The notes under the pieces are model-generated. The model saw nothing but the letters and a program-made list of their open reading frames with translations. It had not been told where the DNA came from and did no database searches. Shown here piece after piece: positions 26,080-35,333 of a DNA stretch of 64,000 nucleotides; position 1 is the first letter of the stretch, and each line of letters opens with the position of its first letter. The position numbers were made by a program, and so were the translations under genes. Location of the stretch: the NCBI GenBank assembly GCA_031291325.1, contig JARLJG010000068.1, positions 1 to 64,000 on the forward strand, in the 5' to 3' direction. The stretch is from Burkholderiaceae bacterium (GTDB lineage: Bacteria; Pseudomonadota; Gammaproteobacteria; Burkholderiales; Burkholderiaceae_D).

Positions 26080-26604
26080 GTGAGTGCACAACGTGGTTTT
26101 ACGCTGGTAGAGCTTATCGCGATCCTGGTCATCGTTGGCATCGTGTCGGTCTTCGCCGTCGGTCGCTTGAGCAGCATCGGCTCTTCCACCTTTTCGCAAA
26201 GGGCGTTGTACGACAAGCTCACCGTCAGCATCGAATATGCGCGCAAGATGGCGGTGGCGCAGCGCCGTTATGTGTGCGTGCGAACGGACAGCACCAACAA
26301 CCTTGTTACTTTCACTACCGATACCACGGCTCCTGAAACACGCGGTAATGCGAGCTGCGCAAGCCCCAAAAGCGCTACCGAGCAAGTCCTTCTGATGCCG
26401 GTACCCGATTCCGTTTGCCAAAGCGAGACGGCTAACGCGGCCTATGCGACTTACGCAGTGTGCGCGCCGTCCGGCGTGACGTTTGGCAACGTTACTACGC
26501 CGTTGACTTTCGACGCGACCGGAGCCAACATCACGGGCAGTTCGGTAATCTTTTACACTACTCCGAACCTCACAGTCGAGGCAGTGACAGGCTATGTCCA
26601 TTAA
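26080..26604 (+). CDS. mshC: MSHA minor pilin MshC
   Basis: A 174-residue pseudopilin with a short leader (MSAQRG), cleavage before FTLVELIAILVIVGIVSVFAV, and Glu5 present. The globular domain starts SIGSSTFSQRALYDKLTVSIEYARKMAVAQRR, a typical MshC helix. It contains four cysteines. GTG 26080 is selected because longer in-frame starts would bury the prepilin leader. Its 3' end overlaps mshD by 11 bp. Confidence 0.84.
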   Translation: MSAQRGFTLVELIAILVIVGIVSVFAVGRLSSIGSSTFSQRALYDKLTVSIEYARKMAVAQRRYVCVRTDSTNNLVTFTTDTTAPETRGNASCASPKSATEQVLLMPVPDSVCQSETANAAYATYAVCAPSGVTFGNVTTPLTFDATGANITGSSVIFYTTPNLTVEAVTGYVH

Positions 26605-27217
26605 CCGCCAATCGACATCGCGCTTCGCTCGACGCGGCTTTACGATCATCGAGCTGATCGTCTTCATCGTGGTCGTTGCCGTTGCACTGGTCGGTGTCTT
26701 GAGCGTCTTGAATCTGACTGCGCAACACAATGCCGACCCCATCATCACCAAGCAAATGCAGGCCATTGCCGAAACCTACCTGGAGGAGGTGTCGTCGATG
26801 CCGTTTACGTATTGCGATCCGGTCGACGCCAATGTGTATACCGCAACGTCGACCGGCGGCTGCGCGACGGCTGCCTATGCGGAAAACATCGCCGCCATGG
26901 GGCCGAAGACGGTCAATGGAAATCTGGAGGCTCGAAACTCGACGGTTGCGCCGTTTAACAATGTGATGGATTACGGTCCCAGTTACCCCAGTAGCGGGCA
27001 GTTAAAGGCCACCACGATAAATGGCACCTCTTACGTTAGTTACAATAGCAACCCGTATTATGTTACCGTCAATGTCATTTCCGAGGCTTTGGGACCGAGC
27101 ATATTGCCTGCGCCGGCTGCGGCAACTCTGCGTATTCAGGTGGTCGTCACCAACGGCAACAACAGTCTGACGCTGGAGGGGTACCGCACCCGCTATGCGC
27201 CGAATGCGGTGCCATGA
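26594..27217 (+). CDS. mshD: MSHA minor pilin MshD
   Basis: A 207-residue pseudopilin. The leader ends FARRG before FTIIELIVFIVVVAVALVGVL, and Glu5 is present. The helix continues IITKQMQAIAETYLEEVSSMPFTYC, characteristic of MshD/GspI-like minor pilins. It overlaps mshC upstream and mshO downstream (4 bp), indicating tight coupling of the minor-pilin genes that initiate and cap the fibre. Confidence 0.87.
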   Translation: MSINRQSTSRFARRGFTIIELIVFIVVVAVALVGVLSVLNLTAQHNADPIITKQMQAIAETYLEEVSSMPFTYCDPVDANVYTATSTGGCATAAYAENIAAMGPKTVNGNLEARNSTVAPFNNVMDYGPSYPSSGQLKATTINGTSYVSYNSNPYYVTVNVISEALGPSILPAPAAATLRIQVVVTNGNNSLTLEGYRTRYAPNAVP

Positions 27218-28113
27218 TGCGTGCACCTCGATTTCAACGCGGTTTTACCCTGATCGAAGCGATCATCGTCATCTCGATAACGGGCGTTATTGCGGCGATT
27301 GTGTCGATCTTCATTGTCAGTCCGGTGACCGGTTACATGACTACCGTGCGGCATGCCCAGATGACCGACGCTGCCGATGCCAGTCTGCGCCGCTTGCAGC
27401 GCGAAATCCGGCTGGCGCTGCCCAATAGCGTGCGGGTAACCGACGGTTCGAGCAGCCAGAATACCTGCGCTAGCTCGCCGTGTTACATCGAATTCATCCC
27501 CACTGTCAGCGGAGCGCTATACCGGTCGCCGGGTGATGGTTCGACCCAGGGAAATTTTTTTGACACTGCCAACCCGAACACTTCGATCGATGTCATGGGT
27601 ACCTCGCTCTCGGGGTCGATACCCAGCGACTGGCAAATTGTGGCGAAAGCCAGTTACATGGTGGTCTATAACCTTGGGCCGGGTTTTGCGCCGCAAGATG
27701 CCTATCAATTGAATAATTGCGCGAGCGTCGGCTGCAATATCGCCCTTATTACGGGAACTTCCAAGTACACCCTTAACCTGGGGTCGTTTCCGTTCGTCGA
27801 GTCGTCGCCTAACAATCGCTTCCAGGTCGTGCCATCGACCGGGCCTGTATCATACTCCTGCCCGCTAACCGGGTCTGCAAGCGGGTCGATGTATCGCTAC
27901 GCAGGATACGGTTTTCTGGCAACGCAGCCGACGCCGCCAGCTTCAACCTATCAGGAAACAGTGATCTCGAATGTAACTTGCACGGTCAACTATTCGCCCA
28001 CTACTGCCTTGTCGCGCGACGGCATATTATTCGTAACCATTGTCGTTACCGATGCCGCCAGCGGCGATACTGTCCAGGTATTTCGGGAAATTCATGTGGA
28101 TAACGCGCCATGA
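27214..28113 (+). CDS. mshO: MSHA minor pilin MshO
   Basis: 299 residues. The leader MMRAPRFQRG precedes FTLIEAIIVISITGVIAAIVS, with Glu5 kept. GspJ-like size and the helix RHAQMTDAADASLRRLQREIRLALPNSVR are typical. Several cysteines (NTCASSPC, NNCASVGC, SYSCPL) suggest disulfide-stabilised loops. It overlaps mshD and mshP by 4 bp each. Confidence 0.87.
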   Translation: MMRAPRFQRGFTLIEAIIVISITGVIAAIVSIFIVSPVTGYMTTVRHAQMTDAADASLRRLQREIRLALPNSVRVTDGSSSQNTCASSPCYIEFIPTVSGALYRSPGDGSTQGNFFDTANPNTSIDVMGTSLSGSIPSDWQIVAKASYMVVYNLGPGFAPQDAYQLNNCASVGCNIALITGTSKYTLNLGSFPFVESSPNNRFQVVPSTGPVSYSCPLTGSASGSMYRYAGYGFLATQPTPPASTYQETVISNVTCTVNYSPTTALSRDGILFVTIVVTDAASGDTVQVFREIHVDNAP

Positions 28114-28670
28114 AACATTTTAAATTCTTGCTTGCTGCGTCGGACAATCGGTGCGAGCGCGGATTTTCGCTGCTTTCGGCGATTTTCATCCTGGTTGCTT
28201 TGGCTGCGCTTGCGGCGGCTGTCGTGACCGTTTCCACCAGCCACCAAAGGGGCGAAGCGGCCGACGTGCTCGGCTCGCGCGCTTACGCGGCGGCGCGCGC
28301 CGGCTTGGAGTGGGGTATGTATCAAGTCAATAGTTCAAGTACGACAAGTCCAAATACGCCTTTTTGTACCTATCCAACCGGTACGCTCTTTACTACGGTT
28401 CAGACTTGCTTCAACTCCAGGACTTGTCCCGGCGGCACAGGAACCGTTCATAATTTTACCTTGCCGACGACTGCGGCGACATTCACCGGGCTTACCGTGA
28501 CGGTGAAGTGTACCTTGATCCCCGATCCTGGGGGCTACAGCGGTCCGAACGTGTACGAGATCGAATCCTGGGCCTGCAACCAGCCGAGTTCGACAGCCAC
28601 GCAGGCTTGCCCGCTCACTAGCAATCTCGGCACGAGTTATGTGGAACGCTATGTCCGGGTATTTATGTAA
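28110..28670 (+). CDS. mshP: MSHA minor pilin MshP
   Basis: 186 residues. The leader ends RCERG before FSLLSAIFILVALAALAAAVV. Mature residue 5 is Ser instead of Glu, as in GspK-like tip pseudopilins. The helix ends DVLGSRAYAAARAGLEWGMYQV. The GspK-like lack of Glu5 suits a protein at the pilus tip. Coupled to mshO by an ATGA overlap. Confidence 0.85.
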   Translation: MKHFKFLLAASDNRCERGFSLLSAIFILVALAALAAAVVTVSTSHQRGEAADVLGSRAYAAARAGLEWGMYQVNSSSTTSPNTPFCTYPTGTLFTTVQTCFNSRTCPGGTGTVHNFTLPTTAATFTGLTVTVKCTLIPDPGGYSGPNVYEIESWACNQPSSTATQACPLTSNLGTSYVERYVRVFM

Positions 28671-28765
28671 AATTTGTTGTGATGTCGTTGCAAGGATCGA
28701 ATCGTGAAGCGATGCATATGGGGCGCACAATCGTGGCTAGTTTAGGTTTGAAGAGGGCGGGGACG

Positions 28766-31700
28766 ATGGCAAGAATCGCGGCGTTGCTGAAAGCAATCGC
28801 GCTGCTTTGGCTCGCGCTGCAATGCGTGGGTGCTTTTGCCCAGGCAACCACCGCCTATATGGTCGGCCAGACGACCAATAGCGGCTCGGGGGCCGGCAAG
28901 ACGCTCACTTTGAGTGTGCCAACTTCGGCTGTGGTTGGCGATTTGCTGTTGGCGCAAGTGGCGGTGACGGGTTTGAGCGGGTGCGGCAATATCACCGCGC
29001 CGACCGGTTGGACACTGAGCGTGCCTTGTAGCGTCTACAAATATAACAATTTCGTCCAAGGCGTGTATTCGAAGACGGCAACGGCCACCGATTTGGGCAC
29101 TTCGCCGTCGTGGATCTGGACCGGCAACCAGTACTTCGCCGGCAACATGCTGGCATACCGCAATGTGTTGGGTATCGATATCGCGGGCGATCAGGCCAGC
29201 ACTGCTTCGGGCGGAACCGTCACCGCGCCGACTGTAACAACAACGGTCCCCAACGATGTGGTGGTCGTATTTTTTTCCAGCAATTATGGGACAACCATCA
29301 CGCCATCCACCGCTAGCGCGGAAGCCGGCCCATCCATGTCGAATGCCGGCTATGGCGGCGCAGGAGCGGTCGCTGGAGATTATATCCAGGCGAGCTCAGG
29401 CCCCACCGGGGCGCAGACTGCAAATCTCGGCAACAATGCATATTCGATCGGCGCGCAAGTGGCGCTCAAGCCGGTTACCACGGCGGCGGCGTGCAGCCCG
29501 CCCGCAACGGTTATCGCCGCATTGGGTCCGTATAGCAGTGGCGCTTACACTTGTTATTGTGATTCTTTTAATCGCAGTGCACTTAGTCCGTCGCCGATCT
29601 TTTCGGCGAATTGGGTGACCGAGTATAGCAACGGCAGCTTCGGCAATCCACGCATCGTCGCGCCCGGCCGGCTCCGGCTCACCGACAATACCGGCAACAA
29701 CGCCAGTTCCGCGACCGCGCCCGGTATTTATCCGGCGACGAATAATTATATTTCGGTGGAGTTCAATCATTACGCCTACAACGGCAGCGGCGCCGACGGC
29801 GTCGGGGTGATTCTGTCCGATTCTTCCATACCGGCCGTGCCTGGAGGATATGGCGGCTCGCAAGGTTACGCCGCCGAGGGAACCGTGGGATTTGCGGGCG
29901 GCTGGTTGGGCGTGGCGCTCGACGAATACGGCAACTATGCCAATCCTACCGAGGGGCGGCCCGATGGGCCGGGCTTTACCACGGAAGAGGTTGGCATGCG
30001 CGGGCCGGGGAGCGGCACCAATGGATACGACTGGATTGGCGGCTCGGGCAGCCTGGGCGCCAATGGCGTCGATAATCACTCGTCGATTGCGCCGAGTTGG
30101 GGCTATAAATATCAGGTCATCATCGATGCCCGCAATGAGATCGGCGGCACCGTCAACGTCGCCGTCAACCGCGATAAGACCACCATGAATGGCAGCAACT
30201 ATAATTCGGTGGTGCCGTCCACCAATGTCTATGGTTTCGCGCAAAGCGCAGTCACCAACGGATGGTTGCCCAAGATCGTGCCGAATTATTGGCAGATTTC
30301 CTTCACCAGTTCAACCGGCGGTTCGACCAATATTCATGAAATCGGTAATTTTCGCGTATGCGCGCAAACGGTATATCCGACCACCGGACAAACCGCCAGC
30401 GGGTTTTCTGCTATCGATAACGCTTACTCGTCTGCGGCCACCCCCGCCTACCCTAATTTTCAGACCGGCCATATTTACATGAAATTGGCAGCGGTGCCGT
30501 TCCAGCTTTGGGTAGCCGCGCTGACTTCGACCGGCATCGCCACCGGCTATTCCGCTACCACCAACAAGTATGTGCAAGTGAATCTGGTGCCCAATATGGC
30601 TCCCGGTCAAACAAAGCCTTGCAGTGTGAGCTGCACCTCACTATGTACCAGCCAATCGCCCGTTGAGAAGCCGGGCGGCACACAAAACCTTGCTTTCACC
30701 ACCTCTTCCTCTACCCCTGGCGCGGTGCTTTCAGGTTCGTTCACGCTCAATTCGGCATACCAGGATCTGATTGCGGTCATGAGGGAATGCACCACGTCGG
30801 CTTGCACCGCCTATACGTCGACTGCTGCGGCTTGTTCGGTGGACGATTTTTCGGTGCGTCCGCAAGGGGAGACCATTGCTTGGACATCCGGCACTTCACC
30901 TTTTAAGGCCGGTACCGATCCGTTTACGGTGACCGCGACGACCAATGTAAGCGGTTATACGGGCACGCAGAATATCAGCACTGCAGCCGTTCAAGCGGTC
31001 AGCCCTGCCACCACCACCGGTGCGTTGACCACTTCCACTACTTTTCCCATGAGTGTGACGGTCAGCGGGTCGAGTGCCACTGCTTCGGGTAGCTTCATCT
31101 ATGGCGATGTCGGACCGATCGGATTGGAAGGATGGCAAAGTACTACGATAGGCAGCGCCACCGTCGGCTCCGCGGCTCCGCCGCTATTCTACGACAACAC
31201 CTGGACCGCCGTAGATAGCGGCACCCAGAACGATTGCGTCACCGGCACTACCAGCGCAGCGTATTCTAATTCGCTTGTTAATGGAAAGTATGGGTGCTAT
31301 TTTGGCAATACGGCCGGGATCATCGTGTCTCGCTTCCGACCGGATCACTACGCGTTCGTGAGCGGTACAGTGACAGCGGCAGTCACCGGTGGCAGTCCAA
31401 ATTTCACTTACATGGGGCAGCCGATTCCCACGATTGTTTATACGTTGAATGCTTGCGCAGGGGCTGCTACGTCGACATGCGCGGTGACCTACAATTATGA
31501 CAATACGATGGCTTCGACGACGACGAATCCTGTGGCAAATCCAACCTTGGTGGCGGAGGACATGGGGGCCGGCAATGCGGGCTACGATCTGACCTCCCGG
31601 CTTGTGGCTGGCTCGTTGAGTTTGCAAAGCACGTGGATTAAGGGCATGTACGCAGGAACCATGTCGGGGGAAGTCTTTAGCTTGCCCACCACGCAACCGG

Positions 31701-32413
31701 GCGGCTTGGTTTCTGCCAACGTGGCAACTGCAGGTGGGCCTTTCGACAATTTGGAATTCGGTGTGCAAATGTTGGATGGAGACGGCGGAACCATATGGAA
31801 CAACGATATGAATACCACCACTGGCACCTGCACCAGTACCTCATGCAAGCAATTCGGCAGCGTAACTTCGGTGCGCGAAGGGCGTCTGGTTCTTGCCAAC
31901 GGCTATGGATCGCAAAACCTGACCTTGCCGGTGTTGGTAAGCGCGCAATATTACAACACCGCGACCTCGTACTGGTCGCTCAATACTGCCGATACCGGCG
32001 CTGGCGCCACCACAATTCCCTCTGGCGCGGCGATATTGAACAACCAGAAAGCCGCCTCGGGGGCTGCTGCAGCACCCTGTGTGGTTTTCGTGGCGAGCCA
32101 GGGAGCGACGTCGACAACGTGTACGTTGGGGACTACGTATTTCTCCCCGTTGTCGCTTACGCTGACAAACGGGCAAGCCACGTATTATCTCTACGACGCG
32201 AATAACAACGCCGGCACGGTCGATTTGGCCATCGACCTGGGACTAATCACGTACGATAAGGGTTGCCTAGTGAATGTGACGAGCGGCGCGGTTGCCGGCA
32301 GCATGACGTGGCTGCAATATCTCTGGTGTGGGGGCACGTCCCACGATCCAGCCGCCAGAATGAAATTCGGCGCGTCGAAGACTCCCTACATCTACCTGCG
32401 CGAGATGTATTGA
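28766..32413 (+). CDS. mshQ: MSHA biogenesis protein MshQ
   Basis: About 1,215 residues, exported. The signal peptide MARIAALLKAIALLWLALQC... ends AFAQA. The N-terminal third has Ser/Thr/Gly-rich beta repeats. A concanavalin-like region around YTCYCDSFNRSALSPSPIFSANW to NIHEIGNFRVCAQ follows. The rest matches the large MshQ C-terminal domain (FRPDHYAFVSG, GSVTSVREGRLVLANGYGSQNL, CLVNVTSG) and ends YIYLREMY. ATG 28766 has AGAGGG 8 bases upstream and a clean signal peptide; GTG/ATG at 28679/28682 would add 28-29 residues without a Shine-Dalgarno. Its role, possibly adhesion, is not established. Confidence 0.84.
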   Translation: MARIAALLKAIALLWLALQCVGAFAQATTAYMVGQTTNSGSGAGKTLTLSVPTSAVVGDLLLAQVAVTGLSGCGNITAPTGWTLSVPCSVYKYNNFVQGVYSKTATATDLGTSPSWIWTGNQYFAGNMLAYRNVLGIDIAGDQASTASGGTVTAPTVTTTVPNDVVVVFFSSNYGTTITPSTASAEAGPSMSNAGYGGAGAVAGDYIQASSGPTGAQTANLGNNAYSIGAQVALKPVTTAAACSPPATVIAALGPYSSGAYTCYCDSFNRSALSPSPIFSANWVTEYSNGSFGNPRIVAPGRLRLTDNTGNNASSATAPGIYPATNNYISVEFNHYAYNGSGADGVGVILSDSSIPAVPGGYGGSQGYAAEGTVGFAGGWLGVALDEYGNYANPTEGRPDGPGFTTEEVGMRGPGSGTNGYDWIGGSGSLGANGVDNHSSIAPSWGYKYQVIIDARNEIGGTVNVAVNRDKTTMNGSNYNSVVPSTNVYGFAQSAVTNGWLPKIVPNYWQISFTSSTGGSTNIHEIGNFRVCAQTVYPTTGQTASGFSAIDNAYSSAATPAYPNFQTGHIYMKLAAVPFQLWVAALTSTGIATGYSATTNKYVQVNLVPNMAPGQTKPCSVSCTSLCTSQSPVEKPGGTQNLAFTTSSSTPGAVLSGSFTLNSAYQDLIAVMRECTTSACTAYTSTAAACSVDDFSVRPQGETIAWTSGTSPFKAGTDPFTVTATTNVSGYTGTQNISTAAVQAVSPATTTGALTTSTTFPMSVTVSGSSATASGSFIYGDVGPIGLEGWQSTTIGSATVGSAAPPLFYDNTWTAVDSGTQNDCVTGTTSAAYSNSLVNGKYGCYFGNTAGIIVSRFRPDHYAFVSGTVTAAVTGGSPNFTYMGQPIPTIVYTLNACAGAATSTCAVTYNYDNTMASTTTNPVANPTLVAEDMGAGNAGYDLTSRLVAGSLSLQSTWIKGMYAGTMSGEVFSLPTTQPGGLVSANVATAGGPFDNLEFGVQMLDGDGGTIWNNDMNTTTGTCTSTSCKQFGSVTSVREGRLVLANGYGSQNLTLPVLVSAQYYNTATSYWSLNTADTGAGATTIPSGAAILNNQKAASGAAAAPCVVFVASQGATSTTCTLGTTYFSPLSLTLTNGQATYYLYDANNNAGTVDLAIDLGLITYDKGCLVNVTSGAVAGSMTWLQYLWCGGTSHDPAARMKFGASKTPYIYLREMY

Positions 32414-32561
32414 TGTGCCGCAGGGCGGGGCGCAATGCGCATGTGTTGTAAATTTGGGACGGTGCGACGTCCTGCTTGTGTGTTTGTCGCATACGATGAT
32501 TGTTTGGAGTGCCGGGGGGCAGTTAGAAAATGATAGGAAAGTCATTGACAACAACAACTTA

Positions 32562-32590
32562 TTGACTTAACTTCAAGCAACTTCTATATA
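32562..32590 (+). promoter_or_regulatory. Sigma-70-type promoter upstream of mshI
   Basis: TTGACT (32562-32567) and TATATA (32585-32590) are separated by 17 bp. Transcription would begin within a few bases of the mshI start, giving an almost leaderless mRNA. A second TTGACA at 32545 lacks a good -10. It would separate mshI-N from the pilin operon. Confidence 0.55.
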
Positions 32591-32600
32591 AGTAGTGAGC

Positions 32601-33551
32601 ATGCGTCTATTTGCAAAAAATAAAAAAACGGCGGGCTGGATGGCTTTCGTTCTGGACCACGCGGAAATTCGCGTTGCCAGCATCAAGCGCGCCGCGCAGA
32701 CCATGCCATCGGTCGAATCGATCGCCAGCTACGCACTCGGAGAGGGCATCAGCGAAAAACTTTTCGAAAAAATCGGCAAGGAATTGCACGCCGACAATTA
32801 CGAGTGCACGACGCTGTTGAGTCCCAGCGAATACCAGTTGCTTTCGGTGGAGGCGCCGACCGTGCCGCGTGAGGAGTTGAAGACGGCAATTCGCTGGCGT
32901 TTGAAGGATATGCTCGATTTTCGTGTCGAAGATGCAACGATCGATGTGCTCGACGTGCCGGTTGCCAAGGATGCTCCGGTGCGCAGTCACTCGATGTATG
33001 CGGTGGCGGCGCGCAACCAGGTCATCGAAAAGCGGCAGACGCTATTTGCGGAAGCCAAAATTTCGTTGCGCGCGATCGATATCCCCGACGTTGCGCAGCG
33101 CAATATTTCCGCGCTGCTGGAGCCGGAGGGCCGTGGCGTGGCGCTCTTGTCGTTCGATGCGGATGGCGGCTTGCTGACCGTCACCTTCGGTGGCGAGTTG
33201 TACTTGTCGCGCAGAATCGATGTCAGCCTGGCGCAATTGAACCAGGCGACTGGCGACGAAAAGAATGCAATTTACGATAAGATCACATTGGAATTGCAGC
33301 GATCGCTGGATCACTTCGATCGCCAATACCATTTCGTTACCCTGGCTAAATTGTTTTTGGCACCGATGAGCGAGGAAGGCGTGAAGTTGCAAGAGTACCT
33401 GGCGTCAAATTTGTACATTCCAGTCGATACGTTCAAGCTGGAAACGATCCTGGATCTGTCCAAGGCGCCGGAATTGAAGGCGACTGACATGCAGCAGCGC
33501 TACTTTTTGACGCTCGGCGCCGCCTTGCGCCTTGAGGAGAAAGTGCTGTGA
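32601..33551 (+). CDS. mshI: MSHA biogenesis protein MshI (PilM-like)
   Basis: A 316-residue cytoplasmic actin-like protein of the PilM/MshI family. Segments supporting this are WMAFVLDHAEIRVASIKRA, LLSPSEYQLLSVEAPTVPREELKTAIRWRLKDML, VVAARNQVIEKRQTLF-like VAARNQVIEK, and LELQRSLDHFDRQYHFV. It would dock to the PilN-like protein encoded next. ATG 32601 or GTG 32595 may be the start; neither has a Shine-Dalgarno, in line with the near-leaderless promoter. Confidence 0.86.
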   Translation: MRLFAKNKKTAGWMAFVLDHAEIRVASIKRAAQTMPSVESIASYALGEGISEKLFEKIGKELHADNYECTTLLSPSEYQLLSVEAPTVPREELKTAIRWRLKDMLDFRVEDATIDVLDVPVAKDAPVRSHSMYAVAARNQVIEKRQTLFAEAKISLRAIDIPDVAQRNISALLEPEGRGVALLSFDADGGLLTVTFGGELYLSRRIDVSLAQLNQATGDEKNAIYDKITLELQRSLDHFDRQYHFVTLAKLFLAPMSEEGVKLQEYLASNLYIPVDTFKLETILDLSKAPELKATDMQQRYFLTLGAALRLEEKVL

Positions 33552-34222
33552 GCCAGCAGATCAACCTATTCAATCCGATATTTCTCAAGCAGAAGAAGTA
33601 TTTTTCGGCCACGACGATGGCCCAGGCGCTGGGGCTGATTTTGCTTGGCTGCCTGTTGATGGTCGCTTATGCGGATATCCAATTGTCGAAGCGAACCAAG
33701 GAAGCGGCCGATACTGCCGCCCAGTTGGTGAGGACGAGGGATCAGCTCATTACCGTCACCACGCAATTTACCTCGCACACGAACGAGCAGGCGCTCGACG
33801 ACGAGATCAACAACGCGCAACTTGACGTCAAGGCGATGCAGCATGTGTTCGACGCGCTGCACAGCGGCGAATTCGGCGATACCAAGGGGTACTCGGGATA
33901 TTTTCGCGGTTTTTCGCGGCAAATCGTGAGTGGCCTGTGGTTGACTGGCGTCAGTATCGTCGGCGCCGGCCACGCCATCAACCTGCATGGACGCGCGACC
34001 AGCGTCGACCTGGTGCCGGCCTACCTGGAGCGTTTGCGGCGCGAAGACGAAATGAAGGGCAAATCGTTTTCCGCGCTGGAAATCCAGCGGCCGATGGTCG
34101 ATGCGGACGGTGGCGCTGACCCCAAAGCGGCAAAGATGACGGTACCCGCAAATTATATCGACTTCGAGCTGCAATCTTCGGATGCGCCTGAGAGCATCGC
34201 TGCGCCGGGGAAAGCCAAATGA
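33548..34222 (+). CDS. PilN-like MSHA assembly protein (MshI2-type)
   Basis: A 224-residue inner-membrane protein. A short N-terminal tail QQINLFNPIFLKQKKYFS, typical of PilN proteins that bind PilM through NLxP-like sequence, precedes one transmembrane helix (about residues 24-42). A periplasmic coiled coil and a PilN-like domain (GFSRQIVSGLWLTGVSIVG, INLHGRATSVDLVPAYLERL) follow. GTG start with GAGGAG upstream, overlapping the mshI stop (GTGA). Confidence 0.8.
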   Translation: MSQQINLFNPIFLKQKKYFSATTMAQALGLILLGCLLMVAYADIQLSKRTKEAADTAAQLVRTRDQLITVTTQFTSHTNEQALDDEINNAQLDVKAMQHVFDALHSGEFGDTKGYSGYFRGFSRQIVSGLWLTGVSIVGAGHAINLHGRATSVDLVPAYLERLRREDEMKGKSFSALEIQRPMVDADGGADPKAAKMTVPANYIDFELQSSDAPESIAAPGKAK

Positions 34223-34962
34223 AGCAGATCTGGTTGCGCTATGCGGCAAAGATCGACGGGCTGGGATTGCGCGAACGCATCCTGGTATTTCTGGGGGCGG
34301 TTGCAATCTTGATTGAATTGGTCAATGTCACCATGCTTAGCCAGCAATTCGCCAAGGAAGCGGAATTGTCGCGGCAAATCAAGGAAGATCAATCGCAAAT
34401 TGCAGGAATTCAGGCAGAAATACGTACCGCGCTGGAAACCTTCAATCATAATCCCGACTCGGCCAAACGGGCCCAACTGAATCAAATCAAAGGGCAGTTG
34501 ACGCAGATGGGCTCCTCATTGCAAGATATGCAAAAGGGCCTGGTTTCTCCTGATAAAATGACAGCCATGCTTGACGATATTTTCAAGCAAAATGGCAAAT
34601 TGCGCTTGGTATCGCTGCGGACTTTGCCGGCCACCGGGTTGACCGAGGGCGAGGCGCACGACGGCAAAGATGCGGTCAAAGATGCTGCCAAGGATGCCGC
34701 CAAGGATGCCGCCAAGCCGGCCAGCGGCGCGGCCGGCAAAGCGGGCGCGCATGGCGCTGCCGACCTGGTTTATAAGCACGGCGTGGAAATCGTGGTCGAG
34801 GGCAATTATCTTGACTTGGTTGCGTACATGACGGCGTTGGAGGGGCTGCCGTGGCAAATATATTGGGGCAAGGCGAAATTGACCGTGGACGAGTCTTTCA
34901 AGCCTAGCCTGACTTTGACGCTCTATACCTTGAGTCTCGATAAGAAATGGCTGAACATTTGA
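34219..34962 (+). CDS. mshJ: MSHA biogenesis protein MshJ (PilO-like)
   Basis: 247 residues. One N-terminal transmembrane helix (ILVFLGAVAILIELVNVTML) is followed by a coiled coil and a PilO/GspM-like periplasmic domain (KHGVEIVVEGNYLDLVAYMTALEGLPWQIYW). An unusual linker of KDAAKDAA repeats (34669-34716) splits the domain. Overlaps neighbours at both ends (4 bp upstream, 16 bp downstream). Confidence 0.85.
   Translation: MKQIWLRYAAKIDGLGLRERILVFLGAVAILIELVNVTMLSQQFAKEAELSRQIKEDQSQIAGIQAEIRTALETFNHNPDSAKRAQLNQIKGQLTQMGSSLQDMQKGLVSPDKMTAMLDDIFKQNGKLRLVSLRTLPATGLTEGEAHDGKDAVKDAAKDAAKDAAKPASGAAGKAGAHGAADLVYKHGVEIVVEGNYLDLVAYMTALEGLPWQIYWGKAKLTVDESFKPSLTLTLYTLSLDKKWLNI
34669..34716 (+). repeat. 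Four 12-bp tandem repeats inside mshJ
   Basis: Four copies of a GATGCxGxCAAx unit encode (K)DAxKDAAKDAAKDAAK. In-frame 12-bp repeats can expand or contract by slippage without breaking the frame, changing a charged linker length. Confidence 0.8.
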
Positions 34963-35330
34963 TCTCGTTGATTAAAATAGGGATTTTGTGCGCAGCCGCC
35001 GCGACGTTCGCGGCGCACGCCGAAAATCTGGTCGACCCGACCAAACCGCCGGCGGGATTTGGCGGCGCTGCCGTGGCGCCAGTGGAATCCGCGCCGAGAT
35101 TGCAATCGATCCTGATTTCGTCGACGCGGCGCATCGTCATCATCAATGGCAAGACCTTGAAGGTCGGCGATAAAATCGGTGATGCGCAACTTGTCGCGAT
35201 CAATGAAAACGATGTTTTGCTGCGTACTGGGAAAAGTTTGGAAGTGCTGCGCCTTTACCCCTCGCTTGTCAGACGGGCAGCGGATGGCAAAGGCGGCAAC
35301 AATCCTGATACCCCAATAAAGGGAAAGTAA
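34947..35330 (+). CDS. mshK: MSHA biogenesis protein MshK (PilP-like)
   Basis: A 127-residue exported protein. The signal peptide (LIKIGILCAAAATFAAHA) precedes mature ENLVDPTKPPAGFGG. The C-terminal half, RRIVIINGKTLKVGDKIGDAQLVAINENDVLL, is a PilP/GspC homology-region fold that links inner-membrane proteins to the secretin. Located directly before mshL (3 bp). Confidence 0.85.
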   Translation: MAEHLISLIKIGILCAAAATFAAHAENLVDPTKPPAGFGGAAVAPVESAPRLQSILISSTRRIVIINGKTLKVGDKIGDAQLVAINENDVLLRTGKSLEVLRLYPSLVRRAADGKGGNNPDTPIKGK

Positions 35331-35333
35331 AGA

